From contig NZ_JBHLWI010000009.1 of assembly GCF_042432905.1 (NCBI RefSeq), forward strand, positions 124,001 through 188,000: a stretch of 64,000 nt of DNA, given 5' to 3'. The notes beneath the pieces were generated by a model. That model did not search any database, was not told the origin of the DNA, and worked only from the letters and a program-made list of their open reading frames with translations. The translations under genes and the position numbers were made by a program. The DNA is from Fontibacter flavus (GTDB lineage Bacteria; Bacteroidota; Bacteroidia; Cytophagales; Cyclobacteriaceae). Positions 25,489 through 35,073 of the stretch are shown here, in pieces (the first letter of the stretch is position 1; each line of letters begins with the position of its first letter).

Positions 25489-26715
25489 TTATTTTGGTAA
25501 ACTCTCCAAGATCATTTTGACCAATTCAGCCTTCTTTTCATTTTTGATCCATCGGGTCACAATGACTAGGTCATTTTCTTCATCTACATAAACCATATTG
25601 GTACCTGCGCCAAGGTGAAAGAATGCTGTTTCGGGAGCAGCTGGAATTTCTTTACGATCAATATTCAGGAAATAATTCATAAAACCATAATTGGTCTGAA
25701 CCGGAGTAGGGGTTCTGGATTTGCTGATCCAATCCTCGGAAATGATCTGTTGGCCATTCCAATTTCCTTTTCTCAAAGTAAGGTAACCAAAGCGGGCCTG
25801 GTCATAGGCACTGATAAACAGTCCACCTCCCCAATGGGAGCCTCCGCTGACAGATTGGACAATTTGTCCATCCAATACAATATAAGAGTTTTCATAGCCA
25901 GTCCATCTCCAAGAAGGGCTGGCACCGATTTTATCCATCACCTGCTCTTTCAATACCTGTGGCAATGGTTTTCTCCATACATTCAAAATTGCCAAAGCCA
26001 GTACATTGACACGGGTATCGTTGTATTTATACACAGTACCAGGTTCATGTCTTTTTCTGCTTAGCCATTCTTCTGAATTTCCCTGAGGTCTATCTGCCCA
26101 ATCAGGCTTGCCCCATAAGCTTCCTTCCCAATCTGAAGTTTGACGCAACAAATGGTCCCATGTGATCTTACGGTTGTGCTCTGTTCCAAATAGATCGAAA
26201 ACATCCTCTTCATGAACATGGTCAGCTTTATTTATCATAGCCTTATGTGGTTCAAATGGTATGATTGGGGCCATATAGGGATAGACTAGATCTTTCTCGC
26301 TTTTAATCAGTCCTTGGTCAACGGCCAAGCCTACGGTTGTAGACAAAATACTTTTCGCTACACTGAAAGTAAGGTCAACGCGGTATGGGTCACCCCATTT
26401 GCCAATCACATAACCTTTGTAGATGATCAGTCCTGCAGCAGCACCCCGATCCCTCATAGGACCTACTGGAAAACCAAAAGGCTCTCTTCCAAAAGCACTT
26501 TGGTAATGGGCCAGTTTTAAGTTTTTATCGGCACTGCTTTCTTCCTGAATGGCAAAGTCGATTGCAGCTTTTAATTTAGTGGCCTGAACACCCATTTCCT
26601 GGGGAAGTTTTTCTTCCCATTCTCCAAATGGAGGAAAATAATGCTGTTGGGCCAAAGTGGTATGATACGTCAAAACGATGAAAATGGTGAAAATTTTCAA
26701 TAGGGTGATTTTCAT
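25489..26715 (-). CDS. Exported serine hydrolase, class C beta-lactamase-like
   Basis: A 408-residue protein of the serine beta-lactamase/D-Ala-D-Ala carboxypeptidase/esterase superfamily. The start at 26715 gives a good signal peptide (MKITLLKIFTIFIVLTYHTTLAQ); a longer frame to 26769 is not signal-like. The active-site SxxK is Ser118-Val-Ala-Lys121 in LTFSVAKSILST. The tyrosine motif is in VYKYNDTRVNVLAL, and HWGGGLF stands in the place of the third KTG-like motif. Members hydrolyse ester or amide bonds in the periplasm. Whether this one acts on beta-lactams is not predictable. Confidence 0.85.
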   Translation of the reverse strand: MKITLLKIFTIFIVLTYHTTLAQQHYFPPFGEWEEKLPQEMGVQATKLKAAIDFAIQEESSADKNLKLAHYQSAFGREPFGFPVGPMRDRGAAAGLIIYKGYVIGKWGDPYRVDLTFSVAKSILSTTVGLAVDQGLIKSEKDLVYPYMAPIIPFEPHKAMINKADHVHEEDVFDLFGTEHNRKITWDHLLRQTSDWEGSLWGKPDWADRPQGNSEEWLSRKRHEPGTVYKYNDTRVNVLALAILNVWRKPLPQVLKEQVMDKIGASPSWRWTGYENSYIVLDGQIVQSVSGGSHWGGGLFISAYDQARFGYLTLRKGNWNGQQIISEDWISKSRTPTPVQTNYGFMNYFLNIDRKEIPAAPETAFFHLGAGTNMVYVDEENDLVIVTRWIKNEKKAELVKMILESLPK

Positions 26716-26880
26716 ATGATTCTGCTGTTTAATACCCCAATTTAGGTGGAAACTTTTATGAAGAAGCAATTTTTTACAGGATTAACCCTAATTTATTTTT
26801 AACTGGTTAGGAATAAAAAGTTAAATTCACTTGTCAAACAATTTATAGATTTATTAGTCTATTTGTTATACCCCATAGTT

Positions 26881-28134
26881 ATGAAGCAAGATCAAAACAT
26901 ATATATCATTGGAGCAGGGCTTTCAGGATTGATTGCAGCCTATGAATTGGAGCAGGCAGGTTTCAGCCCGGTAATATTGGAAGCGTCAGATGGCGTCGGT
27001 GGAAGAGTGAGAACTGATGAGTTTAAGGGCTTTTTGTTGGATAGGGGCTTTCAGGTATTATTGACAGCCTATCCTGAAGCTCAAAGATATCTGGATTATG
27101 AAGGATTAAATCTTAAGAAGTTTAACCCCGGAGCGGTAATTCTAAAACCAGGCACTGCTTTTTCTATACATGATCCCTTTAGAGCGCCTTCTAAGTTGCT
27201 CAGTATGGCTCTATCACCAGTTGGTTCTCTAAAAGATAAACTTAAAATTTTCAAGTTGACCCAGATGCTGAAATCAAAGCGCATAGAGGAAATATTTGAA
27301 GAAGAATCTATCACTACAGCTGATTTCTTAAGGAGTTTTGGGTTTTCTGATCAAATCATTGAAAATTTCTTCAAGCCCTTTTTCAAAGGTATTTTCCTTG
27401 AAAATGGATTAGAGACATCTTCTAGGATGTTCAAATTTGTTTTTAAAATGTTCTCCCTAGGCCATGCTGCAGTACCTGAAAAGGGTATGCAGCAAATAGC
27501 TGAACAGCTAAAGGGCAAGTTGACCAAAACTCAAATAAGACTGAATACACCTGTTAAAACCATTGAGGGATCGCAGATATCCTTGTTATCAGGTGATCAG
27601 ATTCATGCAGACCGAATCATAATAGCAACAAGACCGGATAAACTTTTGCCTCAACTTAAGGGGCAGTTCAAACCCTACAGAAAGGTTATCAATCTTTATT
27701 TTGCGCTTTCCCATTCCTTTATAGCGCAGCCGATGATTGCTTTGGTGCCTGATGATCAGTTTTTGATCAATAACCTTGTTTTTATGACCGATGTAAGCAA
27801 AGCTTATAGTCAAAATGGTAAGGCGCTGTTATCCGTATCCATTACCAAAGAAGTAAAAGACATGGATAAACTGTTTAGCTTAGTAGCCATAGAATTAGAG
27901 GCCATAACCAAAATCAAAGCAGAACATTTTGAACATATCAAAACTTATGTGATAGATGAAGCATTGCCACAGGTAGAAGATTTGAGTTATCAGCTGCCGG
28001 CCACTAATACCAAAGTATATGATGGGGTTTTCCTTGCGGGAGATTATTTATTAAATGGTTCCATCAATGCTGCAATGACAGCAGGTAGGAAGTCGGCAGA
28101 AGCAGTTATTTTGAGTATTCAACCTACCTATTGA
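26881..28134 (+). CDS. FAD-dependent oxidoreductase, amine-oxidase/phytoene-desaturase type
   Basis: A 417-residue flavoprotein. The dinucleotide-binding strand is IYIIGAGLSGLIAAYELEQAG with the glutamate in VILEASDGVGGRVRTDEF, the classic GxGxxG...E...GGR pattern. The C-terminal FAD segment is VFLAGDYLLNGSINAAMTAG. The region between resembles protoporphyrinogen oxidase and carotenoid desaturases, but I cannot assign a substrate. The ATG at 26881 was chosen because it directly precedes the Rossmann strand. The gene ends with TGA immediately before the TTG of the next gene in the same reading frame. Confidence 0.85.
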   Translation: MKQDQNIYIIGAGLSGLIAAYELEQAGFSPVILEASDGVGGRVRTDEFKGFLLDRGFQVLLTAYPEAQRYLDYEGLNLKKFNPGAVILKPGTAFSIHDPFRAPSKLLSMALSPVGSLKDKLKIFKLTQMLKSKRIEEIFEEESITTADFLRSFGFSDQIIENFFKPFFKGIFLENGLETSSRMFKFVFKMFSLGHAAVPEKGMQQIAEQLKGKLTKTQIRLNTPVKTIEGSQISLLSGDQIHADRIIIATRPDKLLPQLKGQFKPYRKVINLYFALSHSFIAQPMIALVPDDQFLINNLVFMTDVSKAYSQNGKALLSVSITKEVKDMDKLFSLVAIELEAITKIKAEHFEHIKTYVIDEALPQVEDLSYQLPATNTKVYDGVFLAGDYLLNGSINAAMTAGRKSAEAVILSIQPTY

Positions 28135-29517
28135 TTGAAAAAGACTGTCGCAATAGCAGGAGCCGGCGGGTATATTGGAAGGTGGTTTATCCATACTTTC
28201 AAAAGCAAATACAACATAGTAGCACTGAGCAGGAATGAAGTAAAAAGCAATCCATATCCCGAGGTGGAATGGAGGCAGGTTGAACTGTATTCAATTACGT
28301 CAACTATCAATGCATTAAAAGGGGTGGATTATGCCATCTACCTCATTCATTCCATGAGTGCTTCCACAAGGTTAAATCAAGGTTCTTTTGAAGACACTGA
28401 TCTGTTATTGGCAGATAATTTTGCAAGGGCTTCGGCTGCTAATGGAATTGAGCAAATCCTGTATCTGGGAGGGATTTTACCAAAAGAAGAGGATGAGAGC
28501 AGTATTTCACCTCATTTGAAAAGTAGGTTTGAAGTGGAGAGAACTCTGGCTTCCAAAGGAACACCTGTTACGGCGCTACGTGCAGGTATTATCGTCGGAC
28601 CGGGAGGGTCTTCATTTGAAATGATCCGTAACCTGGTCAATAAGCTCCCTGCTTTGATGTGTCCAAAATGGACTTTATCCCAAACACAGGCTATTTCTCT
28701 AAGAGATACGCTGAACATCATGGATCATTGTTTGGGTAATGCGGAGCTTTACAATAGACCCATTGAGATTGGGGCACCGGAAATTCTCACCTATAAAGCC
28801 ATGATGGAAAAAACAGCCGCTGTGATGGGAAAGAAAAGAGTGATTTTTTCTGTTCCTTTTTTCTCAATTGGCTTTTCTAAGCTATGGGTCAGCTACTTTG
28901 GAAAAACTCCCCAAAAACTGGTTTCTCCATTGGTTGAAAGTTTAAAGCATACCCTTACCATATCAGATGAATTGGCATTTAAATCAAAGGATTTGGATTA
29001 TTTGACCTATGAGGAAAGCGTCAAAATTGCTTTGGAAGGGGGCGGCACTTTTCCTAAGCTCCCCAAATTTAAAGTTGAAAAGAGAGTGGCCAATACGGTC
29101 AGGAGTATACAAAGATTGCCCAATACGAGACATCAAAGTGCATTGTGGGTGGCCAATAGGTATAAAGTTTGGTTGCCGACATTTTTCAGGTTATTGATTT
29201 ATGCAAAAGAAAATGAATTGGATGATTTGGGATTTTATCTGATTGGAATTAGCCGCCCAATGTTACAACTGACTTGGATACCGGATAGGAGTGATGTCAA
29301 GCGTCAATTGTTTTACATCACAGGCGGTTGGTTGGTCAAACGTTTTGATTATGGCTGGCTGGAATTCAGGGAAGTTCTTGGTGGTAAATATATGATATCA
29401 GCGATCCATGAATTCGTACCCCGTTTACCCTGGTTTATTTATATCCTGACGCAGGCAAAATTACATCTTTGGGTGATGAATAATTTTAGAAAGTACCTGG
29501 AGAAATACCGGGAGTGA
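28135..29517 (+). CDS. NmrA/SDR-like NAD(P)-binding protein with DUF2867 domain
   Basis: A 460-residue protein with an N-terminal Rossmann domain (KKTVAIAGAGGYIGRWF, residues 2-18) of the extended SDR/NmrA type. Its C-terminal 150 residues (from about 310) match DUF2867, including FYLIGISRPMLQLTWIPDRS. The start is TTG at 28135: the codon just before is the stop of the FAD oxidoreductase gene in the same frame, so no earlier start is possible, and the Rossmann strand begins only four residues in. Translation is probably coupled. In this family NADPH binding is common and the reaction is unknown. Its neighbour is also a redox protein, which suggests a shared pathway. Confidence 0.85.
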   Translation: MKKTVAIAGAGGYIGRWFIHTFKSKYNIVALSRNEVKSNPYPEVEWRQVELYSITSTINALKGVDYAIYLIHSMSASTRLNQGSFEDTDLLLADNFARASAANGIEQILYLGGILPKEEDESSISPHLKSRFEVERTLASKGTPVTALRAGIIVGPGGSSFEMIRNLVNKLPALMCPKWTLSQTQAISLRDTLNIMDHCLGNAELYNRPIEIGAPEILTYKAMMEKTAAVMGKKRVIFSVPFFSIGFSKLWVSYFGKTPQKLVSPLVESLKHTLTISDELAFKSKDLDYLTYEESVKIALEGGGTFPKLPKFKVEKRVANTVRSIQRLPNTRHQSALWVANRYKVWLPTFFRLLIYAKENELDDLGFYLIGISRPMLQLTWIPDRSDVKRQLFYITGGWLVKRFDYGWLEFREVLGGKYMISAIHEFVPRLPWFIYILTQAKLHLWVMNNFRKYLEKYRE

Positions 29518-29607
29518 GCAAGGCAGGAGATTTATTTCCCCATATTGTTTCTATTCCGTGGAATTGATAATAACTTAGTAAGAAAGAAACAACAACAAAC
29601 CAATTTT

Positions 29608-30564
29608 ATGAAAACTATCCAATTTAGTAACGGAGATCAACTACCAATGATAGGTTTAGGAACTTGGAAATCTAAACCTGGGGAAGTATATCAGGCCGTT
29701 CTTTGGGCAATTGAGGCTGGATATAGACACATTGACTGTGCTGCGATTTATGACAATGAGAAAGAAGTGGGAAATGCACTGGAGAAGGCTTTCAAAGATG
29801 GTCTCGTAAAAAGGGAAGACATGTTTATTACTTCGAAATTATGGAACAGCTTCCATAGATTGGATGATGTTGGAGCAGGATTAAAAAAAACCTTGAAAGA
29901 CCTCAAACTGGATTATTTGGATCTTTACCTTATACATTGGCCTATCAGCTTCAAGCTGGGAGTTGGTTTTGCCCAAAAAAGAGAAGATTATTATACATAC
30001 AGTGATATTCCGCTTAGCCAAACATGGCAAGGCATGGAGCAGTGCCAATCTGCGGGATTGACCAGGCATATTGGAGTATCCAACTTCAATATATCCAAAT
30101 TGAAGGAAATTGGAAGGAGTTGTACTGTTTTTCCTGAAATGAATCAGGTAGAAATGCATCCTTTTTTACCACAGGAAAAACTTGTAAATTTTTGTAAGGA
30201 GCAAAATATGCTCATGACAGCTTATTCACCTCTTGGATCCGGAGATAGATCAACAGCAGTAAAAAAAGAAGATGAACCGAGTTTATTGGGAAATCAAACC
30301 GTGAACGAAATTGCTATTAAACATTCCTGTAGCCCGTGTCAGGTTCTGATCGCATTCTCTATAGCAAGAGGAAATGCGGTGATTCCCAAATCAGTGAATA
30401 AAGAAAGAATTGCTGAAAACTTCGCTGCTTCTGAGATTACCTTAACCGAAGAGGATATGCATAAACTGATGAATATTGGGACTTCTTATCGATTTGTTGA
30501 CGGTCGTTTCTTTACAGGTCCTTTTAGCCCTTATAAAATGGAAGATCTTTGGGAGACTGAATAA
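29608..30564 (+). CDS. Aldo/keto reductase
   Basis: A cytoplasmic NADPH-dependent carbonyl reductase of 318 residues (TIM barrel). The four catalytic residues are visible: Asp and Tyr in HIDCAAIYDNEKEVG, Lys in MFITSKLWNSFH, and His in LYLIHWPISF. NADP-binding segments VIPKSVNKERIAEN and SPLGSGDR are present. The ATG at 29608 is the start of the normal family N-terminus (KTIQFSNGDQLPMIGLGT); the frame is open to 29545 with an unlikely extension. The physiological aldehyde or ketone is unknown. The YihY-like gene follows after 3 bases. Confidence 0.92.
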   Translation: MKTIQFSNGDQLPMIGLGTWKSKPGEVYQAVLWAIEAGYRHIDCAAIYDNEKEVGNALEKAFKDGLVKREDMFITSKLWNSFHRLDDVGAGLKKTLKDLKLDYLDLYLIHWPISFKLGVGFAQKREDYYTYSDIPLSQTWQGMEQCQSAGLTRHIGVSNFNISKLKEIGRSCTVFPEMNQVEMHPFLPQEKLVNFCKEQNMLMTAYSPLGSGDRSTAVKKEDEPSLLGNQTVNEIAIKHSCSPCQVLIAFSIARGNAVIPKSVNKERIAENFAASEITLTEEDMHKLMNIGTSYRFVDGRFFTGPFSPYKMEDLWETE

Positions 30565-30567
30565 GAC

Positions 30568-31482
30568 ATGATTAAAAGACTGAGAAAACTTAAAAAACTA
30601 ACACTTTTTCAGATATTGAAGGACAGTATTGTAGACTTCACTTCAGGTGAATCTATGAATTTGGCTGCAGCTACTGCTTTCTATACCATATTCAGTCTTC
30701 CTGCCATGTTGATCATTGTACTCAATATAGGGGCTGCTTTTCTTAGCCAATCGGAAATTAAGGATGAACTGTTGGTTCAGGTGGAGGAGCTTGCGGGTGA
30801 AGACAGTCGGGAAACTCTTGAAGACGTTATGAACAACTATACGGTAAATCCAGAAGGAACTATTCCGAACGTTGTTGCTATTTTGATTTTGGCTTTCAGT
30901 GCCACGACAGTTTTTATCAGTTTGCAAAATGCCATTAACCATATTTGGCATATCCGGGCAAAGCCGGAAAAGGGTCTTCTAAAGTTCGTTGTCAACAGGT
31001 TATTGAGCTTTTCACTCGTTGCTTCTATTGGTTTCATCTTGTTGGTTTCCTTGTTGCTGGAGGCTGCATTGGTAATTGTCAGTGAGTATCTGACCGATTT
31101 TATTGGAAATATCAACCTTCATCTGGTCACTTTGATCAATTTTACTGTTTCTCAGTTGGTTTTGGTGGTGATCTTTGCTTTGATGTTCAAAATCTTACCC
31201 GATGCCAAAGTGAAATGGAAAGACACTTGGTTAGGTGCTATTGTGACGATGGTTTTATTCGGAGTCGGGAAGTATTTAATAGGGATTTACCTTGGTAGTT
31301 CAGATTTAGATTCTACTTATGGCGCGGCTGGTTCATTGGCTATTTTGCTTGTTTGGATTTATTATTCGGTGATCATTTTCCTTTTTGGTGGTCAGCTGAC
31401 GTATTACATAGCAGAAAAATTGGGAGGAAATATCATACCTAAGCCTCAGGCAGTAAAAATTGAGGTCAGGGAAATCAGGTGA
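30568..31482 (+). CDS. YihY/virulence factor BrkB family membrane protein
   Basis: A 304-residue inner-membrane protein with six predicted helices. The family signature AAATAFYTIFSLPAMLIIVLN follows the first charged segment, and SATTVFISLQNAINHIWHI and YGAAGSLAILLVWIYYSVIIFLFGGQLT are the other conserved parts. The family was once misassigned as ribonuclease BN; its true role is unclear. It follows the aldo/keto reductase gene by 3 bases, so the two share a transcript. Confidence 0.92.
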   Translation: MIKRLRKLKKLTLFQILKDSIVDFTSGESMNLAAATAFYTIFSLPAMLIIVLNIGAAFLSQSEIKDELLVQVEELAGEDSRETLEDVMNNYTVNPEGTIPNVVAILILAFSATTVFISLQNAINHIWHIRAKPEKGLLKFVVNRLLSFSLVASIGFILLVSLLLEAALVIVSEYLTDFIGNINLHLVTLINFTVSQLVLVVIFALMFKILPDAKVKWKDTWLGAIVTMVLFGVGKYLIGIYLGSSDLDSTYGAAGSLAILLVWIYYSVIIFLFGGQLTYYIAEKLGGNIIPKPQAVKIEVREIR

Positions 31483-31518
31483 TCAAATTATAATTGGGGG
31501 TAATACTTGGAGGAAATG

Positions 31519-31803
31519 TTATAGGAGCCTTTTCACAAGGGTTTTCCATTCTTCTTCTAAACTTATATCCGGTCTTTTTTCACCAGCACGTCTATACCAA
31601 TAATCCGCATTCCAAATATCGCCTTCTTTACGATGTAAGTAGGCATGGATCCTCGCTGAAAGTCTATCAGAGGGACCATCAGCAATATCATGAGCCTTTT
31701 GCCAGTCACCTTTGCCATCATACCATAAAGATTCCAACTGCCGTGAAATCCCTTTAGGAGGAAGCTCATTTGCGAAGGACGCTATAAATTCATTGTATGT
31801 CAT
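31519..31803 (-). CDS. Conserved small cytoplasmic protein, unknown function
   Basis: A 94-residue, mainly helical protein with no signal peptide. Motifs that look conserved are KGDWQKAHDIADGPSDRLSARIHAYLHRKEGD and WNADYWYRRAGEKRPD. These Trp/Tyr/His-rich segments suggest a compact helical hairpin fold. I recognise the pattern as one that recurs in Bacteroidota genomes, but no function is known to me. It is convergent with the YihY-like gene (36 bases between stops) and lies downstream of the Omp85-like protein's end. Confidence 0.65.
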   Translation of the reverse strand: MTYNEFIASFANELPPKGISRQLESLWYDGKGDWQKAHDIADGPSDRLSARIHAYLHRKEGDIWNADYWYRRAGEKRPDISLEEEWKTLVKRLL

Positions 31804-31866
31804 AAAACTGTTTGTTTTTGAGATACTTTCAGAAAAGGGCCAGATTGAAATTTAGCAAATATCCTC

Positions 31867-34284
31867 TTAGAATGGATAACCAATACCAATATTGAATACG
31901 GTTTGTCCTCTTTCCCCAAGAAACTTGTTGAAGAAATTGCCTAAGATAAACCTTTGTCCGATAGGTCTCGCAGGGTCAACTGCTTTGACTCCCATATCCA
32001 ACCGTAGTACAAGGAAGTCAAAATCCATTCTAAGACCAAGTCCAGTGCCCACTGCAATTTCCCTCCAAAATCGGTTAAACTCAAAGTTTCCCCCTGGTCT
32101 GGTTGGATTCTCCTGAAAGGTCCAAGTATTTCCTAGATCAACAAAGAAAGCGCCATCAAAATACCCGTAAATTTTTGACCGAAGTTCAAACATTCCTTCA
32201 AAGAGAATATCGCCAGGCTGTTCAAATCTATAGTCAAAGCTGCCATCCTCTCTTATTTCAGGTGTGAAGGATCCAGGACCAAGACGTCTAGGCTGCCATG
32301 CCCTGATGCCGGTACTACCACCTGCAAAGAAATATTTTTCATAAGGCAAGACACCATTGCTGATTCCATAAGGTTTCGCCATCCCCAAGTTAAGTCTATA
32401 AGCAAATGTCTGTTGTCTTGAAAGCGGAATATATCTTCTAAAATCAGCCTGGAATTTTAGAAACTGGAAATAGGCCAGGCTTCTTTCTTCTATAAATTCT
32501 CTCTTGACAAAATTTAAACTGGTTCCCCCACTTTCTACAAAAATGCGCAATAAGGAGGCTTTGTTCCTTTGGAAAGCACCATATTGATTGAAATTGAAAA
32601 TTACCTGGCCAGAAACACTACTCACAAAGGAGGGAAGGAAAGAGTTGATCAGATTATTTCCTTGGTTTTGAAGACCTTCTAAAAGTTCTCTGAAATCATT
32701 GCCCAAATTTGAACGGATGAAGTTAGCATCAAGGGCATTGATGGTGTACTGTTGTCGGAGATTTCTGGTGTTCCAGTTATAACTGATAATCCCATTAACA
32801 CTTTCTCTGATATACTCAGGTCGGTTGACATAATTATAACCGATCAGGGTTCTAGTTCTTGGATTATACCTGCCAAATTTTTGAAGAGAATTGGAACTTA
32901 ATGGAAATAGGAATTGAGGAAAAATCACAGAGGCTGAGGTGTTCAGTTCCCGACTCCTGAAAACCCCGCCTTCTCCAGTGGCGGATACAACACCTTCCAA
33001 ACCAGCTCTAAAGAACAGTTCGAATATTTCTGCACCTCTGAAAAGGTTCCTGTTTCTTAAAGAATGGCTAAAAAATGGTCCTGGAACCTGTTCAGTAATA
33101 CTTGCACCCAGCTGATTGGTAACTTGATATTTTTGGTTGGGTTGGGTGAAAATTTTTGGTTTGAGGACATTACCAAGCGTGTCGAATGCAATATTGACAA
33201 ATCGGAAAAGATCCAAGTTGGCCAGCTGTCTCTGGGTTTCAATGACATTGGTTCTATTGTAAAGATCACCCTTATTTAAAAAGATTCTAGATGCGATTAT
33301 TTTTTCCGAATACCTGTCATCATAAAGGTCAAAATTGATGTCTCGATAAACCGAGTTTTCACTGTTATCAATAAAGTCACTTGAAGGAGGGTCTATGGAA
33401 AAGTAAGTGGAATCTAGGTAGTAAACCTGGTGATTGTCTGCATATATTGGTTTTCTGATCAGTTGTTCAATTTTAACATTTTTTTCAACCGTGTCCTTAT
33501 ACACATTGTATTCAATATAGGATCTAGAAAAAGTATAATAACCATTTTCCTTCAGAATATCCTCGACTCTTTGTCTCTCTCTGGATATGGCTGTCTGGTC
33601 GTAATTTTTATTGATTTTTATATTTGATTTCTCCTGATTTTTTAAAATTATCTCATAAATATTTTCATCATCAGATCGGGTGTAAAAAGAATCAACTAAA
33701 TAGGGACTGTTTTCTACAATAAAATAAGTTACGCTGGCTTTTTTGTTTTTCTTTTTCACCTCATAACTTGTGCTGGCATCAAAATACCCGTTATTGTATA
33801 AAAAGAAAGTGATCTGCCTACTGCTTTCCTCAGTTTTGGCACTATCGTAGATAACCCTTGGGTTACCGGTCCTCATAAAGAAATTTCCATATTCCAGCTT
33901 TCTCTCAAGGGAAGTAAGATTGCTATTAATACGGTTTAATCTTTTCCTGTCTAATTTGCTCAGTTCTTCAACTTCGGTTTCCTTAGATAATAATTTTTCT
34001 TTTTCTTGCTCATAATCTTTCATTTTGTCAACTACTTTTGACCTGTCAAAGGTCCATTCTCCAAACCTGTAGACAGAAACCCCAACCGAAGTGTTCAAGA
34101 ATGGAATCCTGGTATTCGGGCTTTGTCTGGCCAAATCCTGTAAATCTGATTTTGGAACCTTTTTGGCCCCTTTAATTTCTATATCATAAAGCAAATATTC
34201 CCCTTCCTTGAGCCCTTTGGTCAAAGAACAGGAAGAAATTAAAAAAAGCAGAAAAAGAAAGTTTATATATTTGGCCTTATTCAC
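31867..34284 (-). CDS. BamA/TamA-family outer-membrane assembly protein (lipoprotein-anchored)
   Basis: An 805-residue Omp85-superfamily protein. The N-terminus is a lipoprotein signal (FLFLLFLISSCSL, Cys19), a feature of the Bacteroidota TamA-like branch. POTRA-like alpha/beta repeats fill about 25-400, and the 16-strand barrel follows. The barrel contains the loop-6 type segment FFAGGSTGIRAWQPRRLGPG, and the last residues are GIGYPF with a terminal phenylalanine that serves as a barrel-assembly signal. The start is GTG at 34284, only 18 bases from the divergent methyltransferase start. Such proteins insert other proteins into the outer membrane. It is not the essential BamA, which is usually longer and lacks a lipobox. 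Confidence 0.88.
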   Translation of the reverse strand: MNKAKYINFLFLLFLISSCSLTKGLKEGEYLLYDIEIKGAKKVPKSDLQDLARQSPNTRIPFLNTSVGVSVYRFGEWTFDRSKVVDKMKDYEQEKEKLLSKETEVEELSKLDRKRLNRINSNLTSLERKLEYGNFFMRTGNPRVIYDSAKTEESSRQITFFLYNNGYFDASTSYEVKKKNKKASVTYFIVENSPYLVDSFYTRSDDENIYEIILKNQEKSNIKINKNYDQTAISRERQRVEDILKENGYYTFSRSYIEYNVYKDTVEKNVKIEQLIRKPIYADNHQVYYLDSTYFSIDPPSSDFIDNSENSVYRDINFDLYDDRYSEKIIASRIFLNKGDLYNRTNVIETQRQLANLDLFRFVNIAFDTLGNVLKPKIFTQPNQKYQVTNQLGASITEQVPGPFFSHSLRNRNLFRGAEIFELFFRAGLEGVVSATGEGGVFRSRELNTSASVIFPQFLFPLSSNSLQKFGRYNPRTRTLIGYNYVNRPEYIRESVNGIISYNWNTRNLRQQYTINALDANFIRSNLGNDFRELLEGLQNQGNNLINSFLPSFVSSVSGQVIFNFNQYGAFQRNKASLLRIFVESGGTSLNFVKREFIEERSLAYFQFLKFQADFRRYIPLSRQQTFAYRLNLGMAKPYGISNGVLPYEKYFFAGGSTGIRAWQPRRLGPGSFTPEIREDGSFDYRFEQPGDILFEGMFELRSKIYGYFDGAFFVDLGNTWTFQENPTRPGGNFEFNRFWREIAVGTGLGLRMDFDFLVLRLDMGVKAVDPARPIGQRFILGNFFNKFLGERGQTVFNIGIGYPF

Positions 34285-34302
34285 TACTTGGCAATTAACC
34301 TA

Positions 34303-35064
34303 ATGTTAAGCAAAAATACGCTTAAGTTTATTAAATCCTTGCAACAGAAAAAATTCCGGAAACAAGAACAGGCTTTTTTTGTAGAAGGAAGTAAAAATGT
34401 AACGGAATTATTACAATCAGATTTTGTTGTGACCCATCTTTTGTGTACAACAAAGTATGAAGAAGAGCATTCCGGATTGCTTGCATATTTTAAAGGAGAG
34501 ACTTTTGAAGTAAATCAAAAAACACTGGAGTCTGTCGGGACCTTTCAATCCAATGACAGTGCCTTAGCAGTAGCCAAAATCAAATCCAATACTGAATTTG
34601 AACTCGATTCAAAAGAATGGGTCCTTGCCCTTGATGATGTCCGTGATCCCGGGAATTTGGGTACAATTATACGCATTGCTGATTGGTATGGTATTCAGAA
34701 ATTGGTATTGTCGAATGAGTCTGCGGATTTTTATAATCCTAAAGTACTTCATGCCAGTATGGGAAGCTTTTCGAGAATACAGTTTTATTACACAGATTTA
34801 CAAAAGTATTTAGCTAAAACAGAGCTGCCGATTTATGGAGCATTTTTGGAAGGTGAAAATATTTACAACATGGATTTTGGATCAGGTGGAGTTATTGTGA
34901 TGGGAAATGAGTCCAATGGAGTATCTCCTGAGGTTGAAAAACTGGTCAGCCATAAACTGACGATACCTCGTTTTGGCAATGCAGAATCTTTAAATGTAGC
35001 AATTGCCACATCCATTTTCTGTGACAATGTAAGAAGACAACAATACCTGAAAAGCGCTAAATAA
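34303..35064 (+). CDS. TrmH/SpoU-family RNA 2'-O-methyltransferase
   Basis: A 253-residue methyltransferase of the SPOUT class that uses S-adenosylmethionine to methylate a ribose in rRNA or tRNA. The N-terminal substrate-binding domain (about 1-95) is of the RlmB/TrmH-associated type (FIKSLQQKKFRKQEQAFFVEG). The SPOUT domain has the three family motifs: DDVRDPGNLGTIIRIADW, VIVMGNESNGVSPEV and IPRFGNAESLNVAIATSI. The ATG at 34303 is preferred to the TTG at 34288. It is 9 bases from the transporter gene. Confidence 0.88.
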   Translation: MLSKNTLKFIKSLQQKKFRKQEQAFFVEGSKNVTELLQSDFVVTHLLCTTKYEEEHSGLLAYFKGETFEVNQKTLESVGTFQSNDSALAVAKIKSNTEFELDSKEWVLALDDVRDPGNLGTIIRIADWYGIQKLVLSNESADFYNPKVLHASMGSFSRIQFYYTDLQKYLAKTELPIYGAFLEGENIYNMDFGSGGVIVMGNESNGVSPEVEKLVSHKLTIPRFGNAESLNVAIATSIFCDNVRRQQYLKSAK

Positions 35065-35073
35065 TAATCCAAA

